From contig CABUAW010000003.1 in assembly GCA_902489645.1 (NCBI GenBank), positions 1-64,000 of the forward strand: 64,000 nucleotides of DNA. Reading direction: 5' to 3'. The DNA comes from an uncultured Lachnospiraceae bacterium (GTDB lineage Bacteria > Bacillota > Clostridia > Lachnospirales > Lachnospiraceae). A model generated the notes under the pieces. The model searched no databases. It saw nothing but the letters and a program-made list of their open reading frames with translations, and was not told where the DNA came from. How positions within the stretch are numbered: the first letter of the stretch is position 1; every line of letters starts with the position of its first letter. The translations under genes were made by a program, and so were the position numbers. Below are positions 8,998-19,365 of the stretch, piece after piece.

Positions 8998-10896
8998 ATG
9001 TCTTATATTTATGAAAATTATGATGTTGCAGTTATCGGCGCCGGACATGCGGGATGCGAAGCGGCTTTGGCCTGTGCCCGGCTCGGTTTAAAAACGATTG
9101 TATTTACGGTCAGTGTGGAAAGTATTGCTCTGATGCCGTGTAATCCGAATATCGGCGGCAGCTCTAAAGGACATCTGGTTCGTGAAATCGATGCTCTTGG
9201 CGGGCAGATGGGAAAGACGATTGACCATACCTTCATTCAGTCAAAAATGCTTAATAAATCAAAGGGGCCGGCGGTTCACTCGTTGAGAGCCCAGGCGGAT
9301 AAGCATGATTATACAGAATTTATGCGCCGCACCTTGGAAAATCAGGAAAATTTAACTGTCAAGCAGGCGGAGATTATTGATATTCTGACGGAGGAGGGAC
9401 ATGTGTCCGGCGTGGTGACCCACACGGGAGGAATCTACCCGTGCAAAGCAGTCATACTTGCCACAGGCGTTTACTTAAAGGCCAGATGTCTGTGCGGCGA
9501 ATCTATTACTTATACAGGTCCAAATGGGCTTCAGGCGGCAACCTGTCTTTCGGATAGTTTGAAGCGCCTTGGTATTGAGCTTGTGCGTTTTAAAACGGGA
9601 ACTCCGGCCAGAATTGATAAACGAAGTATAGATTTCAGTAAAATGGAGGAACAGTTTGGAGATGAAACAGTTGTACCATTTTCCTTCACGACGAATCCGG
9701 AGGATGTTCAGAAAGAACAGGTGTCTTGCTGGCTGACTTATACAAACGAAGAAACGCATGAGATTATCCGTTCAAATCTGGACCGTTCACCGATTTATGC
9801 GGGTGTTATTGAAGGCGTGGGGCCGCGTTATTGTCCTTCGATTGAAGATAAAGTCGTTAAATTTGCGGATAAGAACCGCCACCAGGTATTTATTGAGCCG
9901 GAGGGAAATTATACAAATGAAATGTATATCGGCGGTATGTCCAGTTCATTGCCGGAGGACGTTCAGTACCGGATGTACCGGACAGTGCCGGGACTTGAAA
10001 ATGCCCGGATTGTGCGAAATGCCTATGCCATTGAATATGATTGTATTCCGGCCACCCAGCTTAAATCGACGCTGGAATTTAAAAGGATTGAGGGCCTTTT
10101 TTCGGGGGGACAGTTTAACGGAAGCTCCGGTTATGAAGAGGCTGCGGCTCAGGGGCTTATGGCCGGAATTAATGCTTCTATGAAGCTTCTTGGCCGAGAA
10201 CAGATTGTATTAAAGCGTTCAGAGGCTTACATCGGCGTTCTTATTGATGATTTAGTTACAAAAGAAACCCATGAACCCTATCGGATGATGACCTCAAGAG
10301 CAGAATACCGGCTGCTGTTGCGTCAGGATAATGCGGATATGCGTCTGACGCCTATCGGGCATCAGATTGGCCTGATTTCAGATGAACGCTATGAAGCGCT
10401 TTTAGAAAAAAAGGCGATGATTGAAAAAGAAATTGAACGGGTAAATCATGTGATGATTGGCGGTTCGAAGGAGGTTCAGGAATTTCTTGAAGCACATCGG
10501 AGTACGCCGCTTAAAACAGCGGTATCCTTAGCCGAATTAATCCGTCGTCCCGAACTTTCTTATGAGCTTTTGGAACCTTTAGATAAAGAAAGAAAACCTT
10601 TGCCTGCCGGAGTTATTGAACAGGTGAATATTAACGTGAAGTATGAGGGATACATAACCCGGCAACTGAGACAGGTGGAACAGTTTAAAAAGATGGAGGT
10701 TAAATTAATTCCGGATACCTTAGACTACAATGATATCAGTGGATTACGAATAGAAGCACGGCAGAAGCTTTCCGCAGTACGTCCACATTCTGTAGGGCAG
10801 GCTTCGCGTATTTCCGGAGTAACTCCGGCGGACATATCCGTACTATTAATTTATATGGAACAGTTTAACCGGAGCCATCGAAAGGAATCGGTATGA
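8998..10896 (+). CDS. mnmG: tRNA uridine-5-carboxymethylaminomethyl modification enzyme MnmG
   Basis: A 632-residue FAD-dependent partner of MnmE (formerly GidA). The Rossmann FAD motif GAGHAGCEA is at 14-22, followed by [22 protein letters not shown]. The C-terminal helical domain with YEGYI..Q is present. The ATG at 8998 follows AGGAGG. It overlaps the rsmG start by 4 bases. Confidence 0.97.
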   Translation: MSYIYENYDVAVIGAGHAGCEAALACARLGLKTIVFTVSVESIALMPCNPNIGGSSKGHLVREIDALGGQMGKTIDHTFIQSKMLNKSKGPAVHSLRAQADKHDYTEFMRRTLENQENLTVKQAEIIDILTEEGHVSGVVTHTGGIYPCKAVILATGVYLKARCLCGESITYTGPNGLQAATCLSDSLKRLGIELVRFKTGTPARIDKRSIDFSKMEEQFGDETVVPFSFTTNPEDVQKEQVSCWLTYTNEETHEIIRSNLDRSPIYAGVIEGVGPRYCPSIEDKVVKFADKNRHQVFIEPEGNYTNEMYIGGMSSSLPEDVQYRMYRTVPGLENARIVRNAYAIEYDCIPATQLKSTLEFKRIEGLFSGGQFNGSSGYEEAAAQGLMAGINASMKLLGREQIVLKRSEAYIGVLIDDLVTKETHEPYRMMTSRAEYRLLLRQDNADMRLTPIGHQIGLISDERYEALLEKKAMIEKEIERVNHVMIGGSKEVQEFLEAHRSTPLKTAVSLAELIRRPELSYELLEPLDKERKPLPAGVIEQVNINVKYEGYITRQLRQVEQFKKMEVKLIPDTLDYNDISGLRIEARQKLSAVRPHSVGQASRISGVTPADISVLLIYMEQFNRSHRKESV

Positions 10897-11603
10897 ATAA
10901 ATTTGAAAAAGCTTTAGAAAAATTAAATATCCATCTTAATGAGAAACAAATGTATCAGTTTGAGACTTATTATAAGATGCTGGTTGAGACAAATAAGGTA
11001 ATGAATCTGACAGCGATTACAGATTATGATGAGGTTATCGACAAACATTTTGTGGACAGCCTTTCTCTTATCCAGGCGATTGATTTGAATAAACCGTTGA
11101 AGGTTATTGATGTGGGAACCGGTGCGGGTTTTCCTGGAATTCCTTTAAAAATAGCGTTTCCTGAGTTAAAAATTATCCTTTTGGATTCTTTGAACAAGCG
11201 GATTAATTTTTTAAACCAGGTCATCAAAGTTTTAGAATTGAGAGATATCGAGGCAATTCATGGCAGAGCTGAGGATTTTGGCAGAAATCCTCAATACAGA
11301 GAGCAGTTTGACGTATGTGTATCCCGGGCTGTGGCTAATTTATCCACATTGTCTGAATATTGTGTGCCGTTTGTTCACATTGGCGGCTTTTTTATACCAT
11401 ATAAGTCGGGAAAGGTGAAGGAAGAGATGGAAGCCGCGCAGAAGGCGGTAACCTTACTTGGCGGAAATATTACGAAGTGTCTTTCTTATACGTTAGCGGA
11501 TACGGATATGGAACGCTCTCTTGTGATTATTGAAAAAGTACAGGGCACAAAAAAGGCTTACCCAAGAAAAGCGGGTAAGCCTTCAAAAGAACCTTTAGGA
11601 TAA
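10893..11603 (+). CDS. rsmG: 16S rRNA (guanine-527-N7) methyltransferase RsmG
   Basis: A 236-residue SAM-dependent methyltransferase with [17 protein letters not shown] (about 71-87) as the SAM-binding loop and the [12 protein letters not shown] segment. It is coupled to mnmG by ATGA. Its last 20 codons contain an inverted repeat that serves as terminator for the convergent gene, and its stop codon lies 9 bases inside that convergent gene. Confidence 0.95.
   Translation: MNKFEKALEKLNIHLNEKQMYQFETYYKMLVETNKVMNLTAITDYDEVIDKHFVDSLSLIQAIDLNKPLKVIDVGTGAGFPGIPLKIAFPELKIILLDSLNKRINFLNQVIKVLELRDIEAIHGRAEDFGRNPQYREQFDVCVSRAVANLSTLSEYCVPFVHIGGFFIPYKSGKVKEEMEAAQKAVTLLGGNITKCLSYTLADTDMERSLVIIEKVQGTKKAYPRKAGKPSKEPLG
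11549..11583 (-). terminator. Terminator for the hydrolase gene, embedded in the rsmG coding end
   Basis: A perfect 9-bp stem, GGCTTACCC (11555-11563) / GGGTAAGCC (11573-11581). On the minus strand it is followed by TTTTTT (complement of 11549-11554), so it terminates the leftward transcript. It may also act weakly rightward. Confidence 0.75.
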
Positions 11604-12545
11604 ATAAATGGAGCAAAGCGATGCAAAGGCGTCCGGCTGTTCGATATGCGGATATTGTTTACAGTTATCCATCAATTCGGTCTCAATCGAAGGATTGAAG
11701 GAGACATAGTCGTTAAGAATATTTTCAATATCTCTTTGCTCTTTTCCACCGATAATGCATATGGAATGATTTAATTTTTTCAGGGCGTGAAGCATATTTA
11801 TATTGGTAAAATGGCTTCTTTCGCTAGCATAGAAATATCTGGCAGAAGGTCCTCCAAGATGACTGGCTTCATACATTGTATCTACATCTTTTTGCATATG
11901 GATATCCGGATAAAGTATTTTATTTTTATAATTTTTAAATATTCTTCCATAGGAAGCGGTTATATTGTAAATAGTTGTTCCGATGAGCGGAAGTTCCATT
12001 AAATGTTTTAACGTTTTGTGATTTGCTTTAGGATATTTTGCCATATCCTGTATGGATAAAGGATTTACCATCATTATTCGGTGATAGAGTTCCGGTTCGC
12101 TGTAACATCCCATGATAGCAATATTGGATGATGAGCCGCTCGTAATGACGTCCGTCCGGGCGCCAATGACATCTTTAATAAAATTATTAATAAGCTGGAC
12201 ATAAATATAGTTGGTATAAGTCATTTTAGGTTTTTCTGAACGTCCGCAGCCGATTAAATCTAAAGCGTAAACCGTATGATTTTTGGATAAATGGTTTATC
12301 AGGGATTTCCATTCGGCGGCTGAGGATGTATATTTTAATTCATGGATTAAAAGAACAGGTGAGCCATTTCCTTTTTTTGTATAGAAAATATCTCCAAACC
12401 TCCAGGAGTATTGATGCCTGTTTTTGCAAAACAGCATATCTTTCATTCCGGCCCGGAAAAAAATTAATTTATTTATTCCCCATGTTGTAAGGAGTACAGC
12501 GGAGGAAATCATTCCCACGTTCAGGAGCTTTTTATAAATTTTCAT
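11595..12545 (-). CDS. Alpha/beta-hydrolase, membrane-anchored
   Basis: A 316-residue protein with an N-terminal hydrophobic segment (about 10-30), probably a signal anchor. It then has an alpha/beta-hydrolase fold: VLLIHELKYTSSAAEW (oxyanion region), YALDLIGCGRSEKP, a nucleophile elbow resembling SGSSSNIAIM, and a C-terminal PHIEQP likely to hold the catalytic His. Substrate is unknown. It runs against the main direction and ends inside rsmG. Related proteins are common in Lachnospiraceae near this locus, but no function can be assigned. Confidence 0.75.
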   Translation of the reverse strand: MKIYKKLLNVGMISSAVLLTTWGINKLIFFRAGMKDMLFCKNRHQYSWRFGDIFYTKKGNGSPVLLIHELKYTSSAAEWKSLINHLSKNHTVYALDLIGCGRSEKPKMTYTNYIYVQLINNFIKDVIGARTDVITSGSSSNIAIMGCYSEPELYHRIMMVNPLSIQDMAKYPKANHKTLKHLMELPLIGTTIYNITASYGRIFKNYKNKILYPDIHMQKDVDTMYEASHLGGPSARYFYASERSHFTNINMLHALKKLNHSICIIGGKEQRDIENILNDYVSFNPSIETELMDNCKQYPHIEQPDAFASLCSIYLS

Positions 12546-12657
12546 ATGGACAACTCTCCTTTAGATAAATATTTTAACTACTTTCTATTATAAGATAATT
12601 ATTATGCATATACAAATATTTTTTAATGGATATTTTCGAAGATATGTTGTACAATAT

Positions 12658-12686
12658 TTGTATCTGTCCAAAATGACAGATATAAT
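12658..12686 (+). promoter_or_regulatory. SigA-type promoter of argS
   Basis: TTGTAT at 12658-12663 and TATAAT at 12681-12686, 17-base spacer, 58 bases before the argS start. There is no T-box leader: the transcript leader would be too short. Confidence 0.7.
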
Positions 12687-12744
12687 ACCTGTTTTTTGTA
12701 AAAATATAATGTTAGATTAGTATAACAAAAGGGGAAATTTATAA

Positions 12745-14430
12745 ATGAAAACTAAAATTGTAGAGTTACTCGATGCTCAAATTGAGAGTATGAATAATGA
12801 GGAAATAAACAGTCTTTTAGAAATTCCTCCAAAAGCCGAAATGGGCGATTTTGCATTTCCATGTTTTAAGCTTGCAAAGGTCTTTCGTAAAGCTCCGCCA
12901 ATAATTGCAGCGGATTTGAAAGAAAAAATCGGATGTCCGGAATTTTTAAGTAAGGTGGAATGCCTTGGTGGATATTTGAACTTTTTTGTGGATAAATCCA
13001 TGTTTGCGAAACAGATTGTGGATAATTATCTTTCAGATAAGAACTATGGCGGTTCGGATGAAGGTCAGGGCAAAACAATTTGTATTGACTATTCTTCCCC
13101 AAATGTGGCTAAAAATTTTCATGTCGGACATCTCCGTACAACAATTATCGGCAATTCTTTAAATAAGATATTTACAAAATTGGGGTATCATGTGGAAAGA
13201 ATTAATCATTTAGGTGATTGGGGAACTCAATTTGGCAAGTTGATTGTTGCCTATAAGAATTGGGGAAGCAAAGAGGCCGTTGAAGAAAAAGGCATTGAAG
13301 AATTGATGCGTATTTATGTGAAATTTCATGAAGAGGCCGAGAAGGACGATTCATTAAATGATGAGGCCAGAGCGTGGTTTACTAAAATGGAACATGGTGA
13401 TGAAGAGGCTTTGAGTATCTGGAAATGGTTCCGGGAGATTAGCTTGAAAGAATTCATGCGTGTTTATGAACTTCTTGGAATGGAATTTGATTCTTTTGCC
13501 GGAGAGAGTTTTTATAATGATAAGATGCAGCCGGTGATTGAAGAATTAAGAGAAAAGGGATTGATTAAGGTCAGTGATGGCGCTCAGATTGTTGAACTGG
13601 AAGAATTTAATATGCCTCCATGTCTGATTACAAAAAAAGACGGAAGTTCTTTATATGCTACGAGAGATATCGCAGCCGCTATGTATCGTAAGAAAACCTA
13701 TGATTTTTCAAAGTGTATATATGTTACCGGGCTCGAGCAAAAGCTTCACTTTGCTCAATGGTTTAAAGTTATTGATTTAATGGGGTATGAATGGTCAAAA
13801 GACTTAATGCATGTGCCATATGGGCTGGTAAGTTTAAAAGGCGGCAAATTATCGACACGTAAAGGTCATGTCATTTATGCGGAGGATATTCTGCATGAGG
13901 CGATTCAGAAAACACGCAGTATTATAGAAGAAAAGAATCCGGATATTCCAAATAAAGAAGAAGTTGCGAAACAGGTTGGTATTGGCGCTATTCTTTTTAA
14001 TGATTTGTATAATCAGAGAATTAAAGATGTCATTTTTGATTGGGAAAAGCTTTTAAATTTTGATGGTGAAACGGGACCTTATGTTCAGTATACGTATGCC
14101 AGAGCTGCCAGTGTTTTGCGTAAAATTGGTGACGTTCCGGCCGTTTATGATTATTCAGTTTTATCTGATGATGTTTCCATGGCATTACTTAAAGAAATTG
14201 CACGTTATCCACAGGTTGTTGTTGATGCTGCAGAAAAATTAGAGCCGTTTGTTATTTCCAGGTATGCGGTAGCTTTGGCACAGGCTTTTAATAAGTTTTA
14301 TCATGAGTGTCAGATTAATGTGGAAGATGAGAATGTAAAATATACAAGAGCTAATATTGTTATTATTACTAAATCTATCTTGAAAGATGCTTTAAGCCTG
14401 CTTGGTATTCAGTGTCCGGAGCAAATGTAA
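12745..14430 (+). CDS. argS: Arginyl-tRNA synthetase
   Basis: A 561-residue class I synthetase. An N-terminal Add-1 domain comes first, then SSPNVAKNFHVGHLR carrying the HIGH-equivalent HVGH, GDWGTQFGKL, and the KMSKS-equivalent KLSTRKG. The C-terminal helical anticodon-binding (DALR) domain has YTYARAASVLRK. Length is as usual. A GGGGAAAT ribosome binding site precedes the ATG. parS sites lie immediately after the stop. Confidence 0.96.
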   Translation: MKTKIVELLDAQIESMNNEEINSLLEIPPKAEMGDFAFPCFKLAKVFRKAPPIIAADLKEKIGCPEFLSKVECLGGYLNFFVDKSMFAKQIVDNYLSDKNYGGSDEGQGKTICIDYSSPNVAKNFHVGHLRTTIIGNSLNKIFTKLGYHVERINHLGDWGTQFGKLIVAYKNWGSKEAVEEKGIEELMRIYVKFHEEAEKDDSLNDEARAWFTKMEHGDEEALSIWKWFREISLKEFMRVYELLGMEFDSFAGESFYNDKMQPVIEELREKGLIKVSDGAQIVELEEFNMPPCLITKKDGSSLYATRDIAAAMYRKKTYDFSKCIYVTGLEQKLHFAQWFKVIDLMGYEWSKDLMHVPYGLVSLKGGKLSTRKGHVIYAEDILHEAIQKTRSIIEEKNPDIPNKEEVAKQVGIGAILFNDLYNQRIKDVIFDWEKLLNFDGETGPYVQYTYARAASVLRKIGDVPAVYDYSVLSDDVSMALLKEIARYPQVVVDAAEKLEPFVISRYAVALAQAFNKFYHECQINVEDENVKYTRANIVIITKSILKDALSLLGIQCPEQM

Positions 14431-14438
14431 TTAAAAAA

Positions 14439-14454
14439 TGTTTCACGTGAAACA
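14439..14454. promoter_or_regulatory. parS centromere site 1
   Basis: TGTTTCACGTGAAACA, a perfect 16-bp palindrome identical to the parS consensus bound by Spo0J/ParB. It lies between argS and parA. Confidence 0.93.
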
Positions 14455-14484
14455 TTGAAATTGAATATGAGATAAGGGTGGGGA

Positions 14485-14500
14485 TGTTTCACGTGAAACA
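14485..14500. promoter_or_regulatory. parS centromere site 2
   Basis: A second perfect TGTTTCACGTGAAACA, 46 bases after the first. Here the palindrome is extended to 24 bp (14481-14504) by GGGA/TCCC flanks, followed by a T-rich tract, so it might also act as an argS terminator. Confidence 0.93.
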
Positions 14501-14594
14501 TCCCTTCGTTTTACAGAATTTTCATATTTCTTTCTCTGGATTAACTTAGCATGAAGTGGTATACTGTAGGAAATGATATGAAAAGGGGAATGAT

Positions 14595-15365
14595 ATGGGT
14601 CGGATAATAGCAGTAGCAAATCAGAAGGGTGGCGTAGGCAAAACAACGACAGCAATTAATTTATCTGCCAGTCTGGCTGAATTGGGCCGGCGAGTTTTAA
14701 CGATTGATATGGACCCACAGGGGAATACAACCAGTGGATTGGGAATTGATAAAAATCAGGTGGAAAATACGGTTTATGAATTAATTTTAGAGGAAACATC
14801 TGTAGAAGAGTGTATAAATAATTCTGTTATGGAAGGCTTGGATGTTATTGCATCAAATATTAATTTGTCTGGTGCAGAGGTGGAATTAATTTCCATCGAT
14901 AATAAAGAATTTCTCCTGAAAGAAAAAATCGATTTATTGAGAGATAAATATGATTATATTATTATTGATTGTCCACCATCTTTAAATCTCCTTACAATTA
15001 ATGCGATGACGACATCGGATACGGTTTTAGTACCAATTCAATGTGAATATTATGCTTTGGAAGGATTGTCCCAGTTAATACATACAATCGATTTGATTAA
15101 AGAACGATTGAATCCAAAACTGGAAATAGAAGGCGTTGTATTTACCATGTTTGATGGACGAACGAATTTATCATTGCAGGTTGTGGAGAATGTCAAAGAA
15201 AATTTAGATAGAAATATTTATAAGACAATAATTCCCAGAAATGTCCGGCTTGCTGAAGCTCCAAGTTATGGTATGCCAATTAATATGTATGATACACGTT
15301 CATCGGGAGCTGAGGCATATCGTTTATTAGCCGAAGAAGTTGTTCAGTATCGGAAGGATAAATAA
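14595..15365 (+). CDS. parA: Chromosome partitioning ATPase ParA/Soj
   Basis: A 256-residue ParA-family ATPase with the deviant Walker A KGGVGKTTT at 11-19, the switch segment DMDPQGNTTSGLG, and YDYIIIDCPPSLNLL as Walker B. It works with ParB on the adjacent parS sites for origin segregation and modulation of DnaA. AAAAGGGG precedes the ATG. Confidence 0.96.
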   Translation: MGRIIAVANQKGGVGKTTTAINLSASLAELGRRVLTIDMDPQGNTTSGLGIDKNQVENTVYELILEETSVEECINNSVMEGLDVIASNINLSGAEVELISIDNKEFLLKEKIDLLRDKYDYIIIDCPPSLNLLTINAMTTSDTVLVPIQCEYYALEGLSQLIHTIDLIKERLNPKLEIEGVVFTMFDGRTNLSLQVVENVKENLDRNIYKTIIPRNVRLAEAPSYGMPINMYDTRSSGAEAYRLLAEEVVQYRKDK

Positions 15366-15382
15366 ATGAAAGGAATAGAAGT

Positions 15383-16339
15383 ATGGCAGCGAGAAAAAAA
15401 GGTGGTCTGGGAAAGGGAATTGATGCTCTGATTTCGCCTACCGTAAAAAAAGAAGTTGATAAAGAAAAAATTATTGAAAAGGTTATAGAGAAACCGATTG
15501 AAAAGGTTGTAGAAAAGATTGTTGAAAAACCGATTGAGCTTCGTTTGAAAATTGATGAAATTGAGCCTAATCGTTTACAGCCAAGAAAAAATTTTGATGA
15601 AGATGCTTTACAGGAATTATCCGAATCGATTAAGCAGTTCGGATTGATACAGCCAATAATCGTTAAAAATCAGGGAAGCTATTACGAGATAGTAGCTGGT
15701 GAGCGTCGTTGGCGGGCGGCCAGAATTGCCGGATTAAAAGAAGTTCCTGTAATTGTTAAAGAATATGATGACAGGGAATCTATGGAGATAGCTATTGTGG
15801 AGAATCTCCAGAGAGAAGACTTGAATCCTATTGAGGAAGCTCAGGCTTATCGACGTTTAATTGAGGAGTTTGGATTAAAACAGGATGAAGCGGCTCAGAG
15901 AGTATCAAAAAGCCGGACGGCTGTAACAAATGCGATGCGGCTTTTGAAATTGGATGAACGTGTCCAGCAAATGGTTATTGACGATATGATTAGCGGCGGA
16001 CATGCGAGAACTCTACTGGCTATAGAGGATAAAGAAGAACAATATGCTATGGCCATGCTTGTTTTTGATAATAAAATGAGTGTCAGAGAGACAGAAAAGC
16101 TGGTACGCAATTATTTGAAAAAGGACGAAGATAAGAAAACATCGGAGAAGGAAAAAGATTTTTCTCAGATGGAAACTATTTATCATCAGTTAGAAGAACG
16201 AATGAAATCTGTTATCGGCACAAAGGTGGCCATCCATAGCAGAAATTATAAAAAGGGAAAAATAGAAATTGAATACTACTCGAATGATGAACTGGAAAGG
16301 ATTATCGATTTAATTGAATCGGTAAAACAGGTGGGATAA
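15383..16339 (+). CDS. parB: Chromosome partitioning protein ParB/Spo0J
   Basis: A 318-residue parS-binding CTPase clamp. The basic N-terminal ARKKGGLGKGIDALI motif stimulates ParA in this family. A Lys/Glu/Ile/Val-rich linker with imperfect repeats of EKPIEK/VVEKIVEK type spans about residues 25-52. The CTPase motif is GERRWRAA (about 110-117), and NLQREDLNPIEEA and a helix-turn-helix follow. A C-terminal dimerisation domain closes the protein. It lies directly after parA. Confidence 0.95.
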   Translation: MAARKKGGLGKGIDALISPTVKKEVDKEKIIEKVIEKPIEKVVEKIVEKPIELRLKIDEIEPNRLQPRKNFDEDALQELSESIKQFGLIQPIIVKNQGSYYEIVAGERRWRAARIAGLKEVPVIVKEYDDRESMEIAIVENLQREDLNPIEEAQAYRRLIEEFGLKQDEAAQRVSKSRTAVTNAMRLLKLDERVQQMVIDDMISGGHARTLLAIEDKEEQYAMAMLVFDNKMSVRETEKLVRNYLKKDEDKKTSEKEKDFSQMETIYHQLEERMKSVIGTKVAIHSRNYKKGKIEIEYYSNDELERIIDLIESVKQVG

Positions 16340-16340
16340 T

Positions 16341-16859
16341 ATGGATAGTAAGATTTTAGCAGGATTAAGTTTTGACCCGGGTTTATTAATTATAGGTATG
16401 TTTGTTCTGATACTTTTCATGCTTATATATATTTATATGTTACATAGAAAACAGAATCAGTTGGATAAAAAATACAGAGCCTTTATGCGCGGCGGCCGGG
16501 GAGCAAAATCACTGGATGAGGCATTGGAAAATAAATTGGAATCCTTAAATAGTATTCAGGATATTAATGATAATCTGAATAATCGGATTACCCGTCTTGA
16601 AAAAAGTATGGGCCGTTCTTATCAGAAAATGGGTATTGTAAAATATGATGCATTTAAGGAAATGGGTGGAAAACTCAGTTTTGCATGTGCATTATTAAAC
16701 GACAGAGATGATGGCTTTGTGATTAATTCCATTCATAGCAAAGATGGATGTTATAATTACATCAAAGAAATTATCAAAGGTGAGTCCTATCTTCCGTTGG
16801 GAGATGAAGAGGCCGAAGCTCTGGAACAGGCAAAACAGTATGGCATGGGAAATGAATAA
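16341..16859 (+). CDS. DUF4446 family membrane protein
   Basis: A 172-residue protein with one N-terminal membrane helix (about 12-35). A coiled-coil-like charged region with SIQDINDNLNNRITRLEKSM follows, then the conserved DUF4446 core KYDAFKEMGGKLSFACALLNDRDDGFVI. It starts one base after the parB stop and shares the operon. Function is unknown. The repeated association with parAB in clostridia suggests an envelope or chromosome-related role (inference). Confidence 0.85.
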   Translation: MDSKILAGLSFDPGLLIIGMFVLILFMLIYIYMLHRKQNQLDKKYRAFMRGGRGAKSLDEALENKLESLNSIQDINDNLNNRITRLEKSMGRSYQKMGIVKYDAFKEMGGKLSFACALLNDRDDGFVINSIHSKDGCYNYIKEIIKGESYLPLGDEEAEALEQAKQYGMGNE

Positions 16860-16864
16860 ATAAT

Positions 16865-16910
16865 AAAAAAGATGTTTGGCAGAATATGAGATTTGCCAGG
16901 CATCTTTTTT
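16865..16910 (+). terminator. Terminator of the parAB-DUF4446 operon
   Basis: AAAAAAGATG...TTGGCA / TGCCA...CATCTTTTTT forms a two-part stem ending in TTTTTT. Confidence 0.8.
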
Positions 16911-16992
16911 ATGTAAACGAATATAACGCATAAATATTCAACATGTACTTAATAAAATGCTGGAAATTTTGGGAAACTTGTGGTATATTAAC

Positions 16993-17021
16993 TTGCAAAA
17001 AGGATATGCCTATTATATAAT
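16993..17021 (+). promoter_or_regulatory. SigA-type promoter of serS
   Basis: TTGCAA at 16993-16998 and TATAAT at 17016-17021, spacer 17. The leader to the start is about 40 bases, too short for a T-box. Confidence 0.75.
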
Positions 17022-17065
17022 ATCACTTAGTTTTATTGATGGATTTCCAAAGAGGAGGAAAAGAC

Positions 17066-18343
17066 ATGCTTGATATTAAATTATTAAGAAACAATTTTGA
17101 AGAAGTCGAGAAAGCTCTTGCAACCCGTAATGAGGATTTCGATTTATCAAAATTTAAATCTATGGATGATAAGAGAAGACAGCTTCTGGCCGAAGTGGAG
17201 CAGTTAAAAAATAAACAGAACGTAGAATCTAAAAAAATTCCTCAGATGAAAAAAGCCGGAGAAGATGTTGCCCCTGTTATGGAAGAAATGAAAAAACTTT
17301 CGGACAGTATTAAAGCTTTAGATGCTCAGGTGAGTGCTGTGGATGCGGAATTAAACGCCTATATGCTGACCATTCCGAATATACCAAATCCAACAGTTCC
17401 GGCCGGCAATTCGGATGAAGATAATGTGGAAATCCGCCGTTTTGGCGAACCTACAAAATTTGATTTTGAGCCAAAAGCGCATTGGGACTTAGGTGCGGAT
17501 TTGAAAATTCTTGACCCGGAAACGGCAGCTAAAACAACGGGCGCCCGTTTTACATTTTACCGTAATGCCGGTGCAAGACTTGAACGTGCCATTATGAATT
17601 TCTTCCTGGATATTCATACAAGAGAGCATGGATATGAAGAAATTTTTGCACCGTTTATGGTTAGCCGCGACAGTATGATTGGTACAGGTCAGCTTCCTAA
17701 ATTCGAAGAAGATGCCTATAAGGTTACCGGCGATGGAAAAGAATATTTCCTTATTCCTACGGCAGAGGTTCCGGTAACAAATATGTACCGTGAGACAATT
17801 TTGGATGGTTCGAAGCTGCCAATCAAACATGTGGCTTATACGGCCTGTTTCCGTGCAGAGGCAGGTTCCGCTGGACGTGATACCCGCGGCCTTATTCGTC
17901 AGCATCAGTTTAATAAGGTTGAGCTGGTTAAATTTACAAAACCGGAAGATTCTTATGAAGAACTGGAAAAACTTACAAGAGATGCAGAAGATGTATTACA
18001 GCGTCTTGGTCTGCCTTACCGTGTGGTTAAAATATGTATCGGAGACCTTGGCTTTACAGCAGCCATGAAATACGATATTGAAGTATGGATGCCAAGCTAC
18101 GGCCGCTACGTAGAAATTTCGAGCTGCAGTAATTTTGAGGAATTCCAGGCGCGTCGTGCGAATATAAAATATAAGGACGGCGTAAAAGATAAAGCGAAAT
18201 TTGTGCATACATTGAACGGCAGCGGCGTAGCCATTGGCCGTACAACCGCAGCAATCATGGAAAATTATCAGCAGGCAGATGGAAGTATCCGTGTACCTGA
18301 TGTTTTGATTCCTTATATGGGTGGTTTGGAAGTTATTAAATAA
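17066..18343 (+). CDS. serS: Seryl-tRNA synthetase
   Basis: A 425-residue class II synthetase with an N-terminal antiparallel coiled-coil arm (about 28-100) and a catalytic domain. Motif 2 is [15 protein letters not shown] and motif 3 is [17 protein letters not shown]. The ATG at 17066 follows AGAGGAGGAAAAGAC. Upstream in-frame ATGs at 17036/17039 lack that spacing. Confidence 0.96.
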   Translation: MLDIKLLRNNFEEVEKALATRNEDFDLSKFKSMDDKRRQLLAEVEQLKNKQNVESKKIPQMKKAGEDVAPVMEEMKKLSDSIKALDAQVSAVDAELNAYMLTIPNIPNPTVPAGNSDEDNVEIRRFGEPTKFDFEPKAHWDLGADLKILDPETAAKTTGARFTFYRNAGARLERAIMNFFLDIHTREHGYEEIFAPFMVSRDSMIGTGQLPKFEEDAYKVTGDGKEYFLIPTAEVPVTNMYRETILDGSKLPIKHVAYTACFRAEAGSAGRDTRGLIRQHQFNKVELVKFTKPEDSYEELEKLTRDAEDVLQRLGLPYRVVKICIGDLGFTAAMKYDIEVWMPSYGRYVEISSCSNFEEFQARRANIKYKDGVKDKAKFVHTLNGSGVAIGRTTAAIMENYQQADGSIRVPDVLIPYMGGLEVIK

Positions 18344-18361
18344 TCTGACATATGAAATCAT

Positions 18362-18391
18362 AGGGTGTATATTTATTCAAATATACACCCT
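18362..18391 (+). terminator. Strong hairpin after serS, without a T tract
   Basis: A perfect 13-bp stem (18362-18374 with 18379-18391) and 4-base loop just after serS. No U run follows, so it may be a processing or 3'-protecting structure rather than a classical terminator. Confidence 0.5.
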
Positions 18392-18419
18392 AAAAGTTGA
18401 CATAAATAAGGAGGCTGGA

Positions 18420-19307
18420 ATGCACGACTATTTACGGGCGATTGGTTTTAGTAAAATAAAAAAAAATAAAGATGTCCGGGATATTTTAAATCTGGTTATG
18501 CTGCGTCCAACCTCAGAATATGTATCTTCGGCTGCCGGCGACGAGGCTGCCTTTGGTGAAAAGGTGAAGGAATTTGCCGAGCGAATGGGAATCAGTGTTC
18601 GCGGCGAATATGATGATAACAGCCAGTTTCATGTCGGGTATTATTTTCCTTATTTCAAAGCAAGAAATTGTACATTTAAGGATGAAGTAACGATTGAAAA
18701 ACAGTCGGATAAGGATGCCTACGCAGGAATTTGTGACAATGTGAAGGTTGGAGTTTCGCTGATTTTTCAATTGCTGAATATGGCGGATTATATAGATTAT
18801 ACGGAATTCCATAAGGGCTCTTTGTTTTATGCGCCGATGTATCTTTCGGGATTGTCAATTTCGGGAAAGGTTATTTTGCCTTTAACGAAAACAGAGGCGG
18901 ATGTGCGCCGGAAACGTGATGAAAATATAAATCGGGACAGGATGATTGCTGCGGCCCGGGAGGGTGACCAGGATGCTATCGAAAGTCTGACTTTGGAGGA
19001 CATCGATATGTATGCAACTATCAGCCGCCGTGCAAAAAAAGAAGATGTTTTGACGATTGTGGAGTCCTATTTCATGCCTTATGGAATTGCCTGCGACCAG
19101 TATTCCATTATGGGAGATATTTTAAGTGTCGAAATGGTACAAAATTCATTGACAGAAGAATGGATTTATATTTTGTCTCTGGAATGTAATAATTTGGTTT
19201 TTGATATTTGCATTAATAAAGAAGATTTACTGGGCGAACCTCTTCCGGGGCGACGTTTCCGTGGAACAGTTTGGGTTCAAGGAACGGTTGACTTTATGGG
19301 CCTGTAA
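18420..19307 (+). CDS. DUF3881 family protein
   Basis: A 295-residue cytosolic protein beginning MHDYLRAIGFSKI, a start seen in the Lachnospiraceae DUF3881 family. No signal or membrane segment is visible. Function is unknown. The ATG at 18420 follows AGGAGG. It may be co-transcribed with serS across the hairpin. It is the last core gene before the tRNA-Arg and the accessory island. Confidence 0.75.
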   Translation: MHDYLRAIGFSKIKKNKDVRDILNLVMLRPTSEYVSSAAGDEAAFGEKVKEFAERMGISVRGEYDDNSQFHVGYYFPYFKARNCTFKDEVTIEKQSDKDAYAGICDNVKVGVSLIFQLLNMADYIDYTEFHKGSLFYAPMYLSGLSISGKVILPLTKTEADVRRKRDENINRDRMIAAAREGDQDAIESLTLEDIDMYATISRRAKKEDVLTIVESYFMPYGIACDQYSIMGDILSVEMVQNSLTEEWIYILSLECNNLVFDICINKEDLLGEPLPGRRFRGTVWVQGTVDFMGL

Positions 19308-19365
19308 ATGATATAGTAAGAGTATGGTTCAGATGACAAGTATAATTTAATAGATTTTTTCAGAT

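Noticed and set aside
16911..17065. T-box leader upstream of serS (and of argS at 12687-12744)
   Set aside because: The leaders are far too short and lack the conserved T-box sequence; ordinary promoters sit close to the genes.
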